DNA of 64,000 nucleotides from Bacteroidota bacterium. Lineage in GTDB: Bacteria; Bacteroidota; Bacteroidia; Flavobacteriales; Flavobacteriaceae. The translations under genes and the position numbers were made by a program. Below are positions 43,362 through 51,676 of the stretch, in pieces (the stretch's first letter is position 1; the number at the start of each line of letters is the position of its first letter). The notes below the pieces were generated by a model. That model had not been told where the DNA came from and searched no databases. It saw nothing but the letters and a program-made list of their open reading frames with translations. The stretch is from NCBI GenBank assembly GCA_023434025.1, contig JAEYTL010000056.1, positions 62,001 through 126,000 on the forward strand, given 5' to 3'.

Positions 43362-45540
43362 TTTTTTTCTTTAAATCTACTTTTCCTTTTACAACCGGTT
43401 TAGACTGTAAATCATCCAATACATTCAACGCTTCTTCTACATAAATGTCTTTGGAAAGACTTTCAAACCAACGCTCTCTTTTTTCTTTAAATGACTCGTC
43501 TTTGTTCATTAATTCCAAGTCCTGCGGAACGGGTTTAAAGACCAGATCATTTTTGTAATCAGAAATGGGTTTAAATTCTTTACTCTTTTCTTCCAAGCTA
43601 TTTTGCTCTGCTTTAAAATTCTCTAATTTCAAGCTGTAAACCGAAGCATCCCGTCTTTCTTTTGTCCATTTGGCACTTTTGTCGATCAACTGAAAATGTT
43701 CGTTTTGAGACATTCTTGCTTTGCTGTTTTCTACGGCCCGATCAAAATTAGATTGTTTGTCCCAGATACTGAATGAAGCCGGATCAATTTTAGACCAAGG
43801 CATAGCGTTATCCAAATCTCTTTCACCAATATCGATATACGAATAACGGTCCGGCATTTCAACATCGCTGGTTACTCCTTCCAATTGGGTAGAACCACCA
43901 TTGATTCTGTAAAATTTTTGTGTCGTCGTTTTTAATGCTCCTAAATCTCCTACTGTATTTCCGCGAACAAACTGGTTTAAATCGATGACATTCTGAACGG
44001 TTCCCTTTCCGTAGGTTTGCTTACTGCCAATTACAACACCTCTTTTATAATCCTGAATGGCTGCCGCCAAAATTTCTGAAGCAGAAGCCGAGAAATTATT
44101 AACCATGACAACCAGCGGTCCGTCCCATTGAATTTTTGGATCTCTGTCGTACAGTACTTCTTTTTTGGTTCCGGCCGACTTGATCTGAACCACCGGACCT
44201 TGTTCTATAAATAGTCCGGTAATGTCAACGGCTGTTTTTAAGGATCCTCCACCGTTGTCCCGAACATCCATAATGATACCTTTCACTCCCTGAGCTTTTA
44301 ATCTTTCAACTTCAATAGCTACGTCTTTTCCGGCATCCCGACTGTCTTTATTTTCAAAATCGATGTAGAATTTAGGCAGATAAATAATCCCGTATTTCAT
44401 CCCATTTCGTTCCACCACACTGGATTTGGCATATGTTTCTTCGGTTTCAACCGTATCGCGGATCAGAGAAATCACTTTCATCGTTCCATCTACTTTTTTC
44501 ACCGTCAACCTCACTTCCGTTCCTTTCGGTCCTTTAATTTTTTTTACGACATTATCCAAACGCATTCCAACCACATCAACAGGCTCTCCATCACCTTGGG
44601 CAACTTTCAAAATGATATCACCCTGTTCCAGTTCTTTTCCTCGCCAGGCCGGACCACCGGAAATTAATTCGGTGATTTCGGTCAGATCGTTTTTCTTTTG
44701 CAAACGAGCCCCAATTCCTTCAAATTTACCGCTGATGCTTACATCAAAACGCTCTTTATCGTCCGGAGCCATATAATTTGTATGTGGATCAAACCGCGAT
44801 GCAATCGCATTCACATATACGCCAAACCAATCGTTTCTGTCCAGTTCTTTGATAAATGTAAAATAATCATCTAAGGATTTTAAAGAACTTTCTCTAGTTT
44901 CTTTTTCAAGTTCTTCAAGTGTTTTTGGCTTTTCGTCTTTCTTTTTCTCCTTTGCTTCTTTGGCTTTTTCATCTACCGTTCCGTTTTTTTCATCCTCTTG
45001 TAGCTTGATTCTATCAGTTAAAGATGATAAGGTAGAAAGTTTAATCTGCTTTCTCCAGCGTTCTTTTAACTCAGCCGTATTTTTAGCGTAAGGTAACTTT
45101 TCATACTCGGTATTGATGGTTTCATCAACTGTATAATCAAACGGTTTGCTTAAAATATCTTTGTAATATTTCTGACTCTCCTGCATTCTTTTTAAATACG
45201 TATTATACGTCAAGTCAAAAAATGACAAATCTTTGTTTTTAATCTGGTCATCAATTAATGTTTCATATTTAGCAAACTCATCAATATCTGATTGCAGAAA
45301 AAACCGTTTAGACGGATCTAACGCTTCAATATAATCTTTATAAATTCCTTTTGACAAGTTATCATCAATCGCCGCCGGATCATAATGACCGCGTTCTATG
45401 ACAAACGTCAATAACTCAATTAAAAGTTTATCTTTTTCCGGATCAGAGCTGACACTCTTCTTTGAATCTATAGCATTAAATGCCAACAGTGAAACCGACA
45501 AAACAACTGCCAACAACACTAATTTTAAATTTCTTTTCAT
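43348..45540 (-). CDS. prc: Carboxy-terminal processing (tail-specific) protease, S41 family
   Basis: This periplasmic serine protease degrades or trims proteins from their C-terminus. The start is set at ATG 45540, giving a 730-residue precursor with a signal peptide (MKRNLKLVLLAVVLSVSLL); a longer frame from 45561 adds seven residues. The order is a Prc-type N-terminal domain (about 30-240, with a Lys/Glu-rich insert near 195-215), a PDZ domain (about 245-330), the S41 protease domain (about 350-560) and a C-terminal DUF3340 region. The catalytic Ser is in NNFSASASEIL and the Lys in GSKQTYGKGT. The size matches E. coli Prc rather than the shorter CtpA. Confidence 0.93.
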   Translation of the reverse strand: MKRNLKLVLLAVVLSVSLLAFNAIDSKKSVSSDPEKDKLLIELLTFVIERGHYDPAAIDDNLSKGIYKDYIEALDPSKRFFLQSDIDEFAKYETLIDDQIKNKDLSFFDLTYNTYLKRMQESQKYYKDILSKPFDYTVDETINTEYEKLPYAKNTAELKERWRKQIKLSTLSSLTDRIKLQEDEKNGTVDEKAKEAKEKKKDEKPKTLEELEKETRESSLKSLDDYFTFIKELDRNDWFGVYVNAIASRFDPHTNYMAPDDKERFDVSISGKFEGIGARLQKKNDLTEITELISGGPAWRGKELEQGDIILKVAQGDGEPVDVVGMRLDNVVKKIKGPKGTEVRLTVKKVDGTMKVISLIRDTVETEETYAKSSVVERNGMKYGIIYLPKFYIDFENKDSRDAGKDVAIEVERLKAQGVKGIIMDVRDNGGGSLKTAVDITGLFIEQGPVVQIKSAGTKKEVLYDRDPKIQWDGPLVVMVNNFSASASEILAAAIQDYKRGVVIGSKQTYGKGTVQNVIDLNQFVRGNTVGDLGALKTTTQKFYRINGGSTQLEGVTSDVEMPDRYSYIDIGERDLDNAMPWSKIDPASFSIWDKQSNFDRAVENSKARMSQNEHFQLIDKSAKWTKERRDASVYSLKLENFKAEQNSLEEKSKEFKPISDYKNDLVFKPVPQDLELMNKDESFKEKRERWFESLSKDIYVEEALNVLDDLQSKPVVKGKVDLKKKIVKS

Positions 45541-45654
45541 AAACAGCAAAATGGTTTTCATTATCTTTCTTTTAAGTTGCCATAAAAATTATGCCACTTC
45601 TATTAGCTCTTCCGTTTTTAAATGAATTAATTTCAAAAAAATCACTTAACCAAA

Positions 45655-45683
45655 CAAAGTTATGAAATTTGTTACGCTTCAAA
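45655..45683 (-). promoter_or_regulatory. Promoter of the tail-specific protease gene
   Basis: On the minus strand TTTG (45683-45680), 17 bases, then TAACTTTG (45662-45655), a full Bacteroidota promoter. It is 114 bases from the ATG, so the leader would be unusually long for this window. Confidence 0.55.
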
Positions 45684-45697
45684 ACCTTAAAAAGAGT

Positions 45698-45736
45698 TAA
45701 TTTTGTTTTCTTTGGGATACGATAAAACTAATTTTG
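45698..45736 (+). promoter_or_regulatory. Tandem -7 elements upstream of surE
   Basis: Two identical exact -7 sequences, TAATTTTG at 45698-45705 and TAATTTTG at 45729-45736, precede the surE ATG. For the second, TTTG at 45702-45705 is 23 bases upstream. The first therefore doubles as the -33 region of the second. Confidence 0.5.
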
Positions 45737-45776
45737 TGGTTTCTTTTCAAGCAAAATTCACAATTAATCATTCATT

Positions 45777-46553
45777 ATGAGTAAAAAACCGCTTATTTTA
45801 GTAACCAACGACGATGGAATTTCTGCTCCCGGAATCAGAGCTTTAATAACTGTAATGAAAGAGTTGGGTCATGTAGTGGTGGTTGCTCCGGACAGTCCGC
45901 AAAGTGCAATGGGGCACGCCATCACCATCAACAACACCCTGTTTATCAACAAAGTAAATTTTGATCCGGATGTAACCGAAGAATACAGTTGTTCCGGCAC
46001 ACCGGTTGATTGTGTAAAACTGGCCGTGAATGAAATTCTGAAACAAAAACCGGATTTATGTGTTTCCGGTGTAAATCACGGGTCAAATTCTTCGATCAAC
46101 GTTATCTATTCAGGAACAATGAGTGCGGCTGTGGAAGCCGGCATTGAAGGAATTCCCGCTATCGGTTTTTCATTATTGGATTATGACTGGAATGCCGATT
46201 TTGAACCGATTAAAAATTCGATTAAAACCATTGCTCAGCAAGTATTGGAAAACGGTTTGCCGGAAGGAGTTGTTTTAAACGTTAACTTTCCCAAACTAAA
46301 CGAAAAAGAGTTAAAAGGAATTAAAATTTGCCGACAAGCCAAAGCACACTGGAAAGAAGAGTTTGACAAACGCAAAACGCCACAAGGAAAAGACTATTAT
46401 TGGCTTACGGGAGAATTCATTAACCAGGACAAAGGAGAAGACACCGATGAATGGGCTCTTGCCAATGGTTTTATATCGGTTGTTCCCGTTCAGTTTGACC
46501 TGACAGCTCATCATGCTATTCAAAAACTAAACACATATAAATTCAATTTATAA
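45777..46553 (+). CDS. surE: 5'/3'-nucleotidase SurE
   Basis: This metal-dependent phosphatase removes phosphate from nucleoside 5'- and 3'-monophosphates and some polyphosphate. The 258-residue protein carries the metal site VTNDDGISAPGIRAL at residue 8, then VVAPDSPQSAMGHAIT near 35, CSGTPVDCVKLAV near 73 and SGVNHGSNSSINVIYSGTMS near 95. It leads a plus-strand group with a small membrane protein and lpxB; its stop overlaps the next ATG by one base (TAATG). Confidence 0.97.
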   Translation: MSKKPLILVTNDDGISAPGIRALITVMKELGHVVVVAPDSPQSAMGHAITINNTLFINKVNFDPDVTEEYSCSGTPVDCVKLAVNEILKQKPDLCVSGVNHGSNSSINVIYSGTMSAAVEAGIEGIPAIGFSLLDYDWNADFEPIKNSIKTIAQQVLENGLPEGVVLNVNFPKLNEKELKGIKICRQAKAHWKEEFDKRKTPQGKDYYWLTGEFINQDKGEDTDEWALANGFISVVPVQFDLTAHHAIQKLNTYKFNL

Positions 46554-46825
46554 TGCAACGAACTGACATACTTATCGGATTTATTCTCGGTATCATAGGT
46601 GCTTTTATCGGTGTTTTTTTATTTATTACATTTTTTACGGAATTTGAATTTGCCGATGGAATTATTGCTTTAAAATCGCAAAATTCTCTGGGTAAATTAA
46701 TTGCTTTAGGTGCCGTGATAAATGTTGTTTTATTCTTTACCCTGTTAAAATTTAACAAAGAACTGATGGCGAGGGGTGTTGTTCTGGCCACAATTGTTTT
46801 AACCATTGTTACCTTATTTGTTTAA
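46553..46825 (+). CDS. Small three-span membrane protein between surE and lpxB
   Basis: I do not recognise a named family. The 90-residue protein is almost all hydrophobic, with three spans at about 7-28, 48-64 and 71-89 (ILIGFILGIIGAFIGVFLF first), joined by a short loop FEFADGIIALKSQNSLGK. It overlaps surE by one base and is two bases from lpxB, so it is firmly in that operon. The tight coupling suggests a role in lipid A or envelope biology, but that is inference. Confidence 0.75.
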   Translation: MQRTDILIGFILGIIGAFIGVFLFITFFTEFEFADGIIALKSQNSLGKLIALGAVINVVLFFTLLKFNKELMARGVVLATIVLTIVTLFV

Positions 46826-46827
46826 AA

Positions 46828-47940
46828 ATGAAGTACTACATTATAGCTGGTGAAGCTTCCGGTGATTTGCACGGATCTAATTTAATTAAAGCCCTTCGCC
46901 GTGAAGATGCTCAGGCCGACATTCGGTTTTGGGGAGGCGATCTGATGGAAAAAGCAGGCGGAATGCTGGTAAAACATTACAAAGAACTGGCTTTTATGGG
47001 TTTTGCCGAAGTGCTTTTTAACCTGAAAACCATTTTAAACAACATCCGTTTTTGCAAAAAAGACATTGAGCAGTTTCATCCCGATGTAATTATTTTTATC
47101 GATTATCCGGGTTTTAACATGCGGATAGCCGAATGGGCAAAAAAGAAAAAAATCCCAACGCATTACTATATTTCTCCCCAAATTTGGGCCTGGAAAGAAA
47201 ACCGTATCAAAGCCATTAAACGTGACTTTGACAAATTGTATGTTATTCTTCCGTTTGAAAAAGATTTTTATGAAAAAAAGCATCATTTTCCGGTTGAGTT
47301 TGTGGGTCATCCGTTGATTGATGCTATTCATAACAGGGTAAAAGTGGATGAATCTACCTTTAGGAAGGAAAACAATTTAGACCAAAGACCCATCATTGCT
47401 CTTTTACCCGGCAGCAGAAAACAGGAAATCGGCAAGCTTTTGCATGAAATGCTGGCTGTTGTAAATGATTTCCCGGATTATCAATTTGTGATTGCCGGAG
47501 CTCCCGGGCAGGATTTTGAGTTTTACAACCAGTTTCTGACGCACAAAGCTGTTCACTTTATCTCTAATAAAACCTACGATCTGTTAAGCGTTGCTCATGC
47601 AGCTCTGGTTACTTCGGGAACTGCAACTTTGGAAACTGCATTGTTTAAAGTGCCGGAAGTAGTCTGTTATAAAGGAAACTGGATTTCATACCAAATTGCC
47701 AAGCGAATTATTACATTGAAATACATTTCGCTGGTAAACTTAATCATGGACGAAGAAGTGGTGACCGAATTAATCCAGAACGACTGTAATTCAAAAAAAA
47801 TAAAAACCGAACTCAGTAAACTCCTGGATGAGAAATACCGTGAAAAATTAATTGAAAAATACCATCTTTTAGAAGAAAAACTGGGCGGTGAAGGAGCCAG
47901 TGAAAAAGTAGCCAAATTAATTGTAGCTCATATTTCTTGA
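46828..47940 (+). CDS. lpxB: Lipid-A-disaccharide synthase
   Basis: This GT19 glycosyltransferase condenses UDP-diacylglucosamine with lipid X to make the lipid A disaccharide. The 370-residue protein has the N-terminal YIIAGEASGDLHGSNLIKAL, RFWGGDLMEKAGG near residue 31, YYISPQIWAWKENR near 112, LLPGSRKQEI near 191 and LVTSGTATLETAL near 276. It confirms a Gram-negative LPS-bearing envelope, with lptC elsewhere in the window. The following C40 peptidase gene has its own promoter. Confidence 0.97.
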   Translation: MKYYIIAGEASGDLHGSNLIKALRREDAQADIRFWGGDLMEKAGGMLVKHYKELAFMGFAEVLFNLKTILNNIRFCKKDIEQFHPDVIIFIDYPGFNMRIAEWAKKKKIPTHYYISPQIWAWKENRIKAIKRDFDKLYVILPFEKDFYEKKHHFPVEFVGHPLIDAIHNRVKVDESTFRKENNLDQRPIIALLPGSRKQEIGKLLHEMLAVVNDFPDYQFVIAGAPGQDFEFYNQFLTHKAVHFISNKTYDLLSVAHAALVTSGTATLETALFKVPEVVCYKGNWISYQIAKRIITLKYISLVNLIMDEEVVTELIQNDCNSKKIKTELSKLLDEKYREKLIEKYHLLEEKLGGEGASEKVAKLIVAHIS

Positions 47941-47967
47941 TTTTAAAAATCCGTTTTTTTAACTTTG
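47937..47967 (+). promoter_or_regulatory. Promoter of the NlpC/P60 gene
   Basis: TTG at 47937-47939, overlapping the lpxB stop codon (TGA 47938-47940), and TAACTTTG at 47960-47967, 20 bases apart. The -7 ends 16 bases before the TTG start codon at 47984, supporting that start and a short leader. Confidence 0.65.
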
Positions 47968-47983
47968 TAAAAATTAGAAATTC

Positions 47984-48631
47984 TTGAAAAACGCAGTCAT
48001 TATAACTTTTTTGTTGTTCTTTCTGGTGGGATGTAAATCCACCTCTTCCGGCATTGTTACCAGTAAGCATGAAGCTCAGAAAAAAGGCATTTATACCGTA
48101 CCTGAAAGTAAACAACCCGTAGTAAAAAGCACCCGAAGTATAACTGACAGAAAAATTGCTGATACTGCTAAAAAGGCCCAAGCAACTGAATCGGATGAAG
48201 ATAATTTTGTTTCGGATAATGATGATGATACTTCCTATTTTGTAAAGCAATTGATCCGTTCAGCTATGCAGTATGAAGGTGTCCGCTATCGCGGCGGCGG
48301 AACTACCACCTCAGGAATGGACTGCTCCGGTCTGGTGAGCACTGTTTTTAAAACCCATGATATTTCACTGCCCAGAAGTTCCCGGGATATGTCTAAAGTG
48401 GGACAAAAATTAAAATTGAGAGATGTAAAAAAAGGGGACTTGGTGTTTTTTAAAACCAGTAACCGGGGCGTTATTAATCATGTAGGGCTGGTAACCGAAG
48501 TGCGGGGTGAAGAAATTCTGTTCATTCATTCATCAGTGCAACGGGGTGTGATTATCTCTTCTACCAAAGAACCTTATTACCAACGTACTTTTGCTCAGGC
48601 TAACCGGATTTTGTCTGAGGAACATTTTTAA
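47984..48631 (+). CDS. NlpC/P60 family (C40) peptidase lipoprotein
   Basis: This envelope lipoprotein probably cleaves peptidoglycan stem peptides. Translation appears to start at TTG 47984, directly after the promoter, because the lipoprotein signal (MKNAVIITFLLFFLVGCKS) begins there and no ATG fits. A linker of low complexity with an acidic cluster (near residue 78) leads to the catalytic domain (about 85-215). The catalytic Cys is in SGMDCSGLVS near residue 108 and the His in VINHVGLVTEV near 163. The 215-residue size is normal for Bacteroidota homologues. Confidence 0.92.
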   Translation: MKNAVIITFLLFFLVGCKSTSSGIVTSKHEAQKKGIYTVPESKQPVVKSTRSITDRKIADTAKKAQATESDEDNFVSDNDDDTSYFVKQLIRSAMQYEGVRYRGGGTTTSGMDCSGLVSTVFKTHDISLPRSSRDMSKVGQKLKLRDVKKGDLVFFKTSNRGVINHVGLVTEVRGEEILFIHSSVQRGVIISSTKEPYYQRTFAQANRILSEEHF

Positions 48632-48676
48632 TTGTATTATTTTCTTCCTATCTGATTTTTTATTATTTTCGTTTGT

Positions 48677-50707
48677 ATGAAAGTGATAAAATTTCCTACT
48701 ATTATCATTGCTATCTGTTTGATTTTAGGCATTTTAGTTTCTAACGAAATCAAACCAGATGTTTATTTTACACTACTTCTTATTTCAGTAACACTAGTTC
48801 CGTTTTTTATTTTATATTTTCTTCTAAGAAAGAATTTAACGTATCGACTGAGTTTCGGAATATCTTCCTATATGTTGGCCTTCACTTTAGGAATATTTCT
48901 GTTTGCAATACATTATCCTAAAAATCAAACTTCTCACTATTCAAATTCTGAATATAATTCTTCTGAAAAGAATCTCATTAAAGGTGTTATTTCTGAAAAA
49001 CTAAAACCCAATCAATTTTCATTTAAGTATTTTATGGAAGTTGAATCGGTCAATAAAAAAGCAACAAAAGGCAAACTTTTGATCATTTTGAATAAGAAAG
49101 ATGCAGAAAAAGAATTTGAAATTGGTGATAAAATTTTAGCAAACGCAATCATTAAACCCATCATCAGACCACATAATCCGTATCAATTTGATTATGCTGC
49201 ATATTTAGAAAAGAAGGATGTTTTTGATCAATTGTATTTAGAAAATCAAAACTATAAAATCATTGCCAAACAGGAAAACCTGAATTTTTTATTAGAAAAA
49301 ACCAGAAACAATGTGGTTGCTCTTTTTGAATATGAAACGGTTTCAACGGAACGGTTAAACATTTTCAAAGCTTTATTTTTAGGACAACGGCAAAACATTG
49401 AACAAGAAGCGTTAGATAACTATTCCAAATCAGGTGCTATTCATATTCTGGCCATTTCAGGTTTACACATTGGTATTTTACTCTACTTTTTCAGGGCACT
49501 ATTTAAACCTATTGAAAGAATTCGTCATGGCAGATATATAACCCCTTTTCTTTTAATAATCACGCTGTGGGCCTTTGCATTGCTTTCCGGTTTGTCAGCT
49601 TCTGTTGTGAGAGCCGTTACAATGTTCACGTTTGTCTGCATTGGAATGTACATGAACCGGGAAACCAATATTTATAACACATTGGGTTCTTCGATTTTGA
49701 TTTTATTGCTTTTTAAACCTAATTTTATTTTTGATGTCGGGTTTCAACTGAGTTATTGTGCGGTTTTTTCTATCGTAACCATGCAGCCTTTATTCCGTAA
49801 ACTATGGAACCCGAAAAACAAAATCGCAGGGTATTTTTATGACATCCTGACTGTTTCGTTTGCGGCTCAAATTGGCGTTTTGCCGCTGAGTATCTATTAC
49901 TTCCATCAATTTCCGGGTTTGTTTTTTGTTACTAATCTGGTTATTATTCCGCTATTGACTCTTATTTTACTAACCGGAATGGCAAGTATTCTTCTTTCCG
50001 CAATGGGGCTTCATATTTCCTTTCCGTTTCATTTTCTTTCAGAATTGATCGGATTGATGAATGGATACGTGCAATTGGTTTCTTCGTTTGAACACTTTAT
50101 AATTAAAAACATCCCGTTTAACCATTTTATACTTTTTACTTCTTTATTACTGATTATCAGTATAATTATTTACAGCAAAAAACCCGGTTATAAAAGAACG
50201 GTTGCAGTGCTTATTTCAGTATTTATTTTTCAAATTTCGTTGATTGGCTCAATGGAATTTCACCGGAATCAAAACGAGTTTATTGTGTTTCAGTATCCTA
50301 AAAAAACAATTCTGGCCAGCAAAGAAAATAGCATAATTACATTACATTCGAACGACTCATCAGTAAAGTCGAATTACGTTATTAAAAACTATATTGAAAA
50401 CAATTTTGCCAGGATCGATACGGTTTGCAGCCTTCAAAACATATATCGGGTCAACCAAAACAAAATTCTAATTATTGACGAAAAAGGGATTTATGACCTT
50501 CCGGTGAAACCTGAAATTGTATTGATTACACAATCTCCAAAAATAAATTTTGAAAGAGTTCTAAGCAACCTGAATCCTCTTCTTGTTATTGCTGATGGCA
50601 GTAATTACAAAAGTATGATTGACGATTGGCAAAAAACCTGCGATCAAAAAAATATCCCTTTTCACGCTACCAGCGAAAAGGGATATTATCGAATTAGTTT
50701 AGACTGA
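48677..50707 (+). CDS. comEC: ComEC/Rec2 family DNA-uptake channel
   Basis: ComEC forms the inner-membrane channel for DNA uptake. The 676-residue protein has an N-terminal DUF4131-like region (about 30-190) and the Competence domain (about 225-500) with the characteristic GAIHILAISGLHIGILLYFF near residue 252 and LLSGLSASVVRAVTMF near 305. The C-terminal 160 residues correspond in place to the metallo-beta-lactamase domain of longer ComEC proteins, but I see no HxHxDH metal site, so this part seems reduced. The last coding bases contain a strong hairpin that serves the convergent operon. Confidence 0.9.
   Translation: MKVIKFPTIIIAICLILGILVSNEIKPDVYFTLLLISVTLVPFFILYFLLRKNLTYRLSFGISSYMLAFTLGIFLFAIHYPKNQTSHYSNSEYNSSEKNLIKGVISEKLKPNQFSFKYFMEVESVNKKATKGKLLIILNKKDAEKEFEIGDKILANAIIKPIIRPHNPYQFDYAAYLEKKDVFDQLYLENQNYKIIAKQENLNFLLEKTRNNVVALFEYETVSTERLNIFKALFLGQRQNIEQEALDNYSKSGAIHILAISGLHIGILLYFFRALFKPIERIRHGRYITPFLLIITLWAFALLSGLSASVVRAVTMFTFVCIGMYMNRETNIYNTLGSSILILLLFKPNFIFDVGFQLSYCAVFSIVTMQPLFRKLWNPKNKIAGYFYDILTVSFAAQIGVLPLSIYYFHQFPGLFFVTNLVIIPLLTLILLTGMASILLSAMGLHISFPFHFLSELIGLMNGYVQLVSSFEHFIIKNIPFNHFILFTSLLLIISIIIYSKKPGYKRTVAVLISVFIFQISLIGSMEFHRNQNEFIVFQYPKKTILASKENSIITLHSNDSSVKSNYVIKNYIENNFARIDTVCSLQNIYRVNQNKILIIDEKGIYDLPVKPEIVLITQSPKINFERVLSNLNPLLVIADGSNYKSMIDDWQKTCDQKNIPFHATSEKGYYRISLD
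50644..50690 (-). terminator. Terminator of the minus-strand thioredoxin operon, inside the 3' end of comEC
   Basis: AATATCCCTTTT (50651-50662) pairs perfectly with AAAAGGGATATT (50676-50687), with a further CGCT/AGCG stem inside. On the minus strand it follows the thioredoxin-like stop at 50708 and is followed by a T-run (complement of 50645-50652). It lies within the last 20 codons of comEC. Confidence 0.85.
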
Positions 50708-51166
50708 CTATTTTTTTGCTATAAACTGATCGGCAACTTCAATCCACTTTAATGGTCCGCCACCAACATAACCTGTTTTTCCAAGCTGTTGAAGATTGAT
50801 TTGTTCTCCATTTTTCTGCGGTGTAACAAACCAAACGGTTGGGTAACCTGAAACCTGAAAAATTTGTTGCAACTGAGCATTTTGTTGAGCCAAACCAGGC
50901 TCTAATTTTGTTTTCCGGGGAAAATCCAGTTCTACCAGTACAACCTTGTTGGCCCACTCTGAAAACTCCGGTTTAAGAAAAACTTCTTTTTGCAATTTGA
51001 TACACCAGCCACACCAGTCACTACCCGTAAAAAACAGTAACATTGGCTTGTTGGTTCTGGAGGATATCTCTACAGCTTTATTAATATCGGTATGCCACGT
51101 CAGTTCTTGTGCAGAAACATTATGTACCGCACAATAAAAGAATAAAAACAAAATTGCCTTTTTCAT
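50708..51166 (-). CDS. Exported thioredoxin-like protein (CGWC)
   Basis: The 152-residue product has a signal peptide (MKKAILFLFFYCAVHNVSAQ) and a thioredoxin fold with active site GSDWCGWCIKLQKE near residue 53, plus the cis-Pro segment SGYPTVWFV near 113. The CGWC pair is typical of thioredoxin-7/DUF255-like periplasmic reductases. The start is set at ATG 51166, which overlaps the upstream stop by one base (TGATG); a GTG at 51169 is also in frame. It is the second of two tandem thioredoxin-like genes and the last gene of the minus-strand operon. Confidence 0.9.
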   Translation of the reverse strand: MKKAILFLFFYCAVHNVSAQELTWHTDINKAVEISSRTNKPMLLFFTGSDWCGWCIKLQKEVFLKPEFSEWANKVVLVELDFPRKTKLEPGLAQQNAQLQQIFQVSGYPTVWFVTPQKNGEQINLQQLGKTGYVGGGPLKWIEVADQFIAKK

Positions 51167-51627
51167 CACTTAATTTCTTTTAATTCTGCCAACAATTGAT
51201 CGGCTTGATAATACCCGACAATTACCTTGGCAATATCCCCTTTTTTATCCAATACATACATCGAAGGATAACCCTCTACTTTTAAAAATCCGGTAAATTC
51301 ATGCATGCTGTTTCTACCTTTCCGGTTGGCGTCATATCCCGGATTGGCATATTTTTTCCCTTTGTAATTAACCGTTGTATTTCCTTCTCCATTGAATTTA
51401 ACGGCATAATAATTTGCATTAATATACTCCGCAAATTCTTTGGTTTGAAACGTGTTTTTATCCAACATTTTACAGGGTCCGCACCAATCGGTATAGACAT
51501 CCATAAAAATAGGTTTCGGGTTTTTTTTCTGAAGTGCCGTTGCCTCATCAAAAGTCAACCATTTAATTTCCTGGGCCTGTAAAACCGAAACCGTTATCAA
51601 AGCAAAAAGTAAGATGATCTTTTTCAT
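51166..51627 (-). CDS. Exported thioredoxin-like protein (CGPC)
   Basis: The product has a signal peptide (MKKIILLFALITVSVLQAQ) when started at ATG 51627, giving 153 residues; the longer frame from 51645 adds six residues. The active site is DWCGPCKMLDKNTF near residue 48, with the classic CGPC of thioredoxins, and EGYPSMYVLDKKGD near 119 holds the cis-Pro. It differs from its downstream neighbour in active-site dipeptide (GP versus GW), so the two may have different redox partners. Spacing of 49 bases to the peptide transporter gene upstream, with no terminator seen, allows one long transcript. Confidence 0.9.
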   Translation of the reverse strand: MKKIILLFALITVSVLQAQEIKWLTFDEATALQKKNPKPIFMDVYTDWCGPCKMLDKNTFQTKEFAEYINANYYAVKFNGEGNTTVNYKGKKYANPGYDANRKGRNSMHEFTGFLKVEGYPSMYVLDKKGDIAKVIVGYYQADQLLAELKEIK

Positions 51628-51676
51628 GGTCATAAATTTTTTCAATTTTTTTATTTTTCAAAAATGATGCCGAACA

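Noticed and set aside
47813..48250. 145-codon minus-strand open frame
   Set aside because: It is antisense to the 3' end of lpxB and the start of the NlpC/P60 gene, both certain. Its Ile/Phe/Ser-rich sequence looks like a complement artefact.
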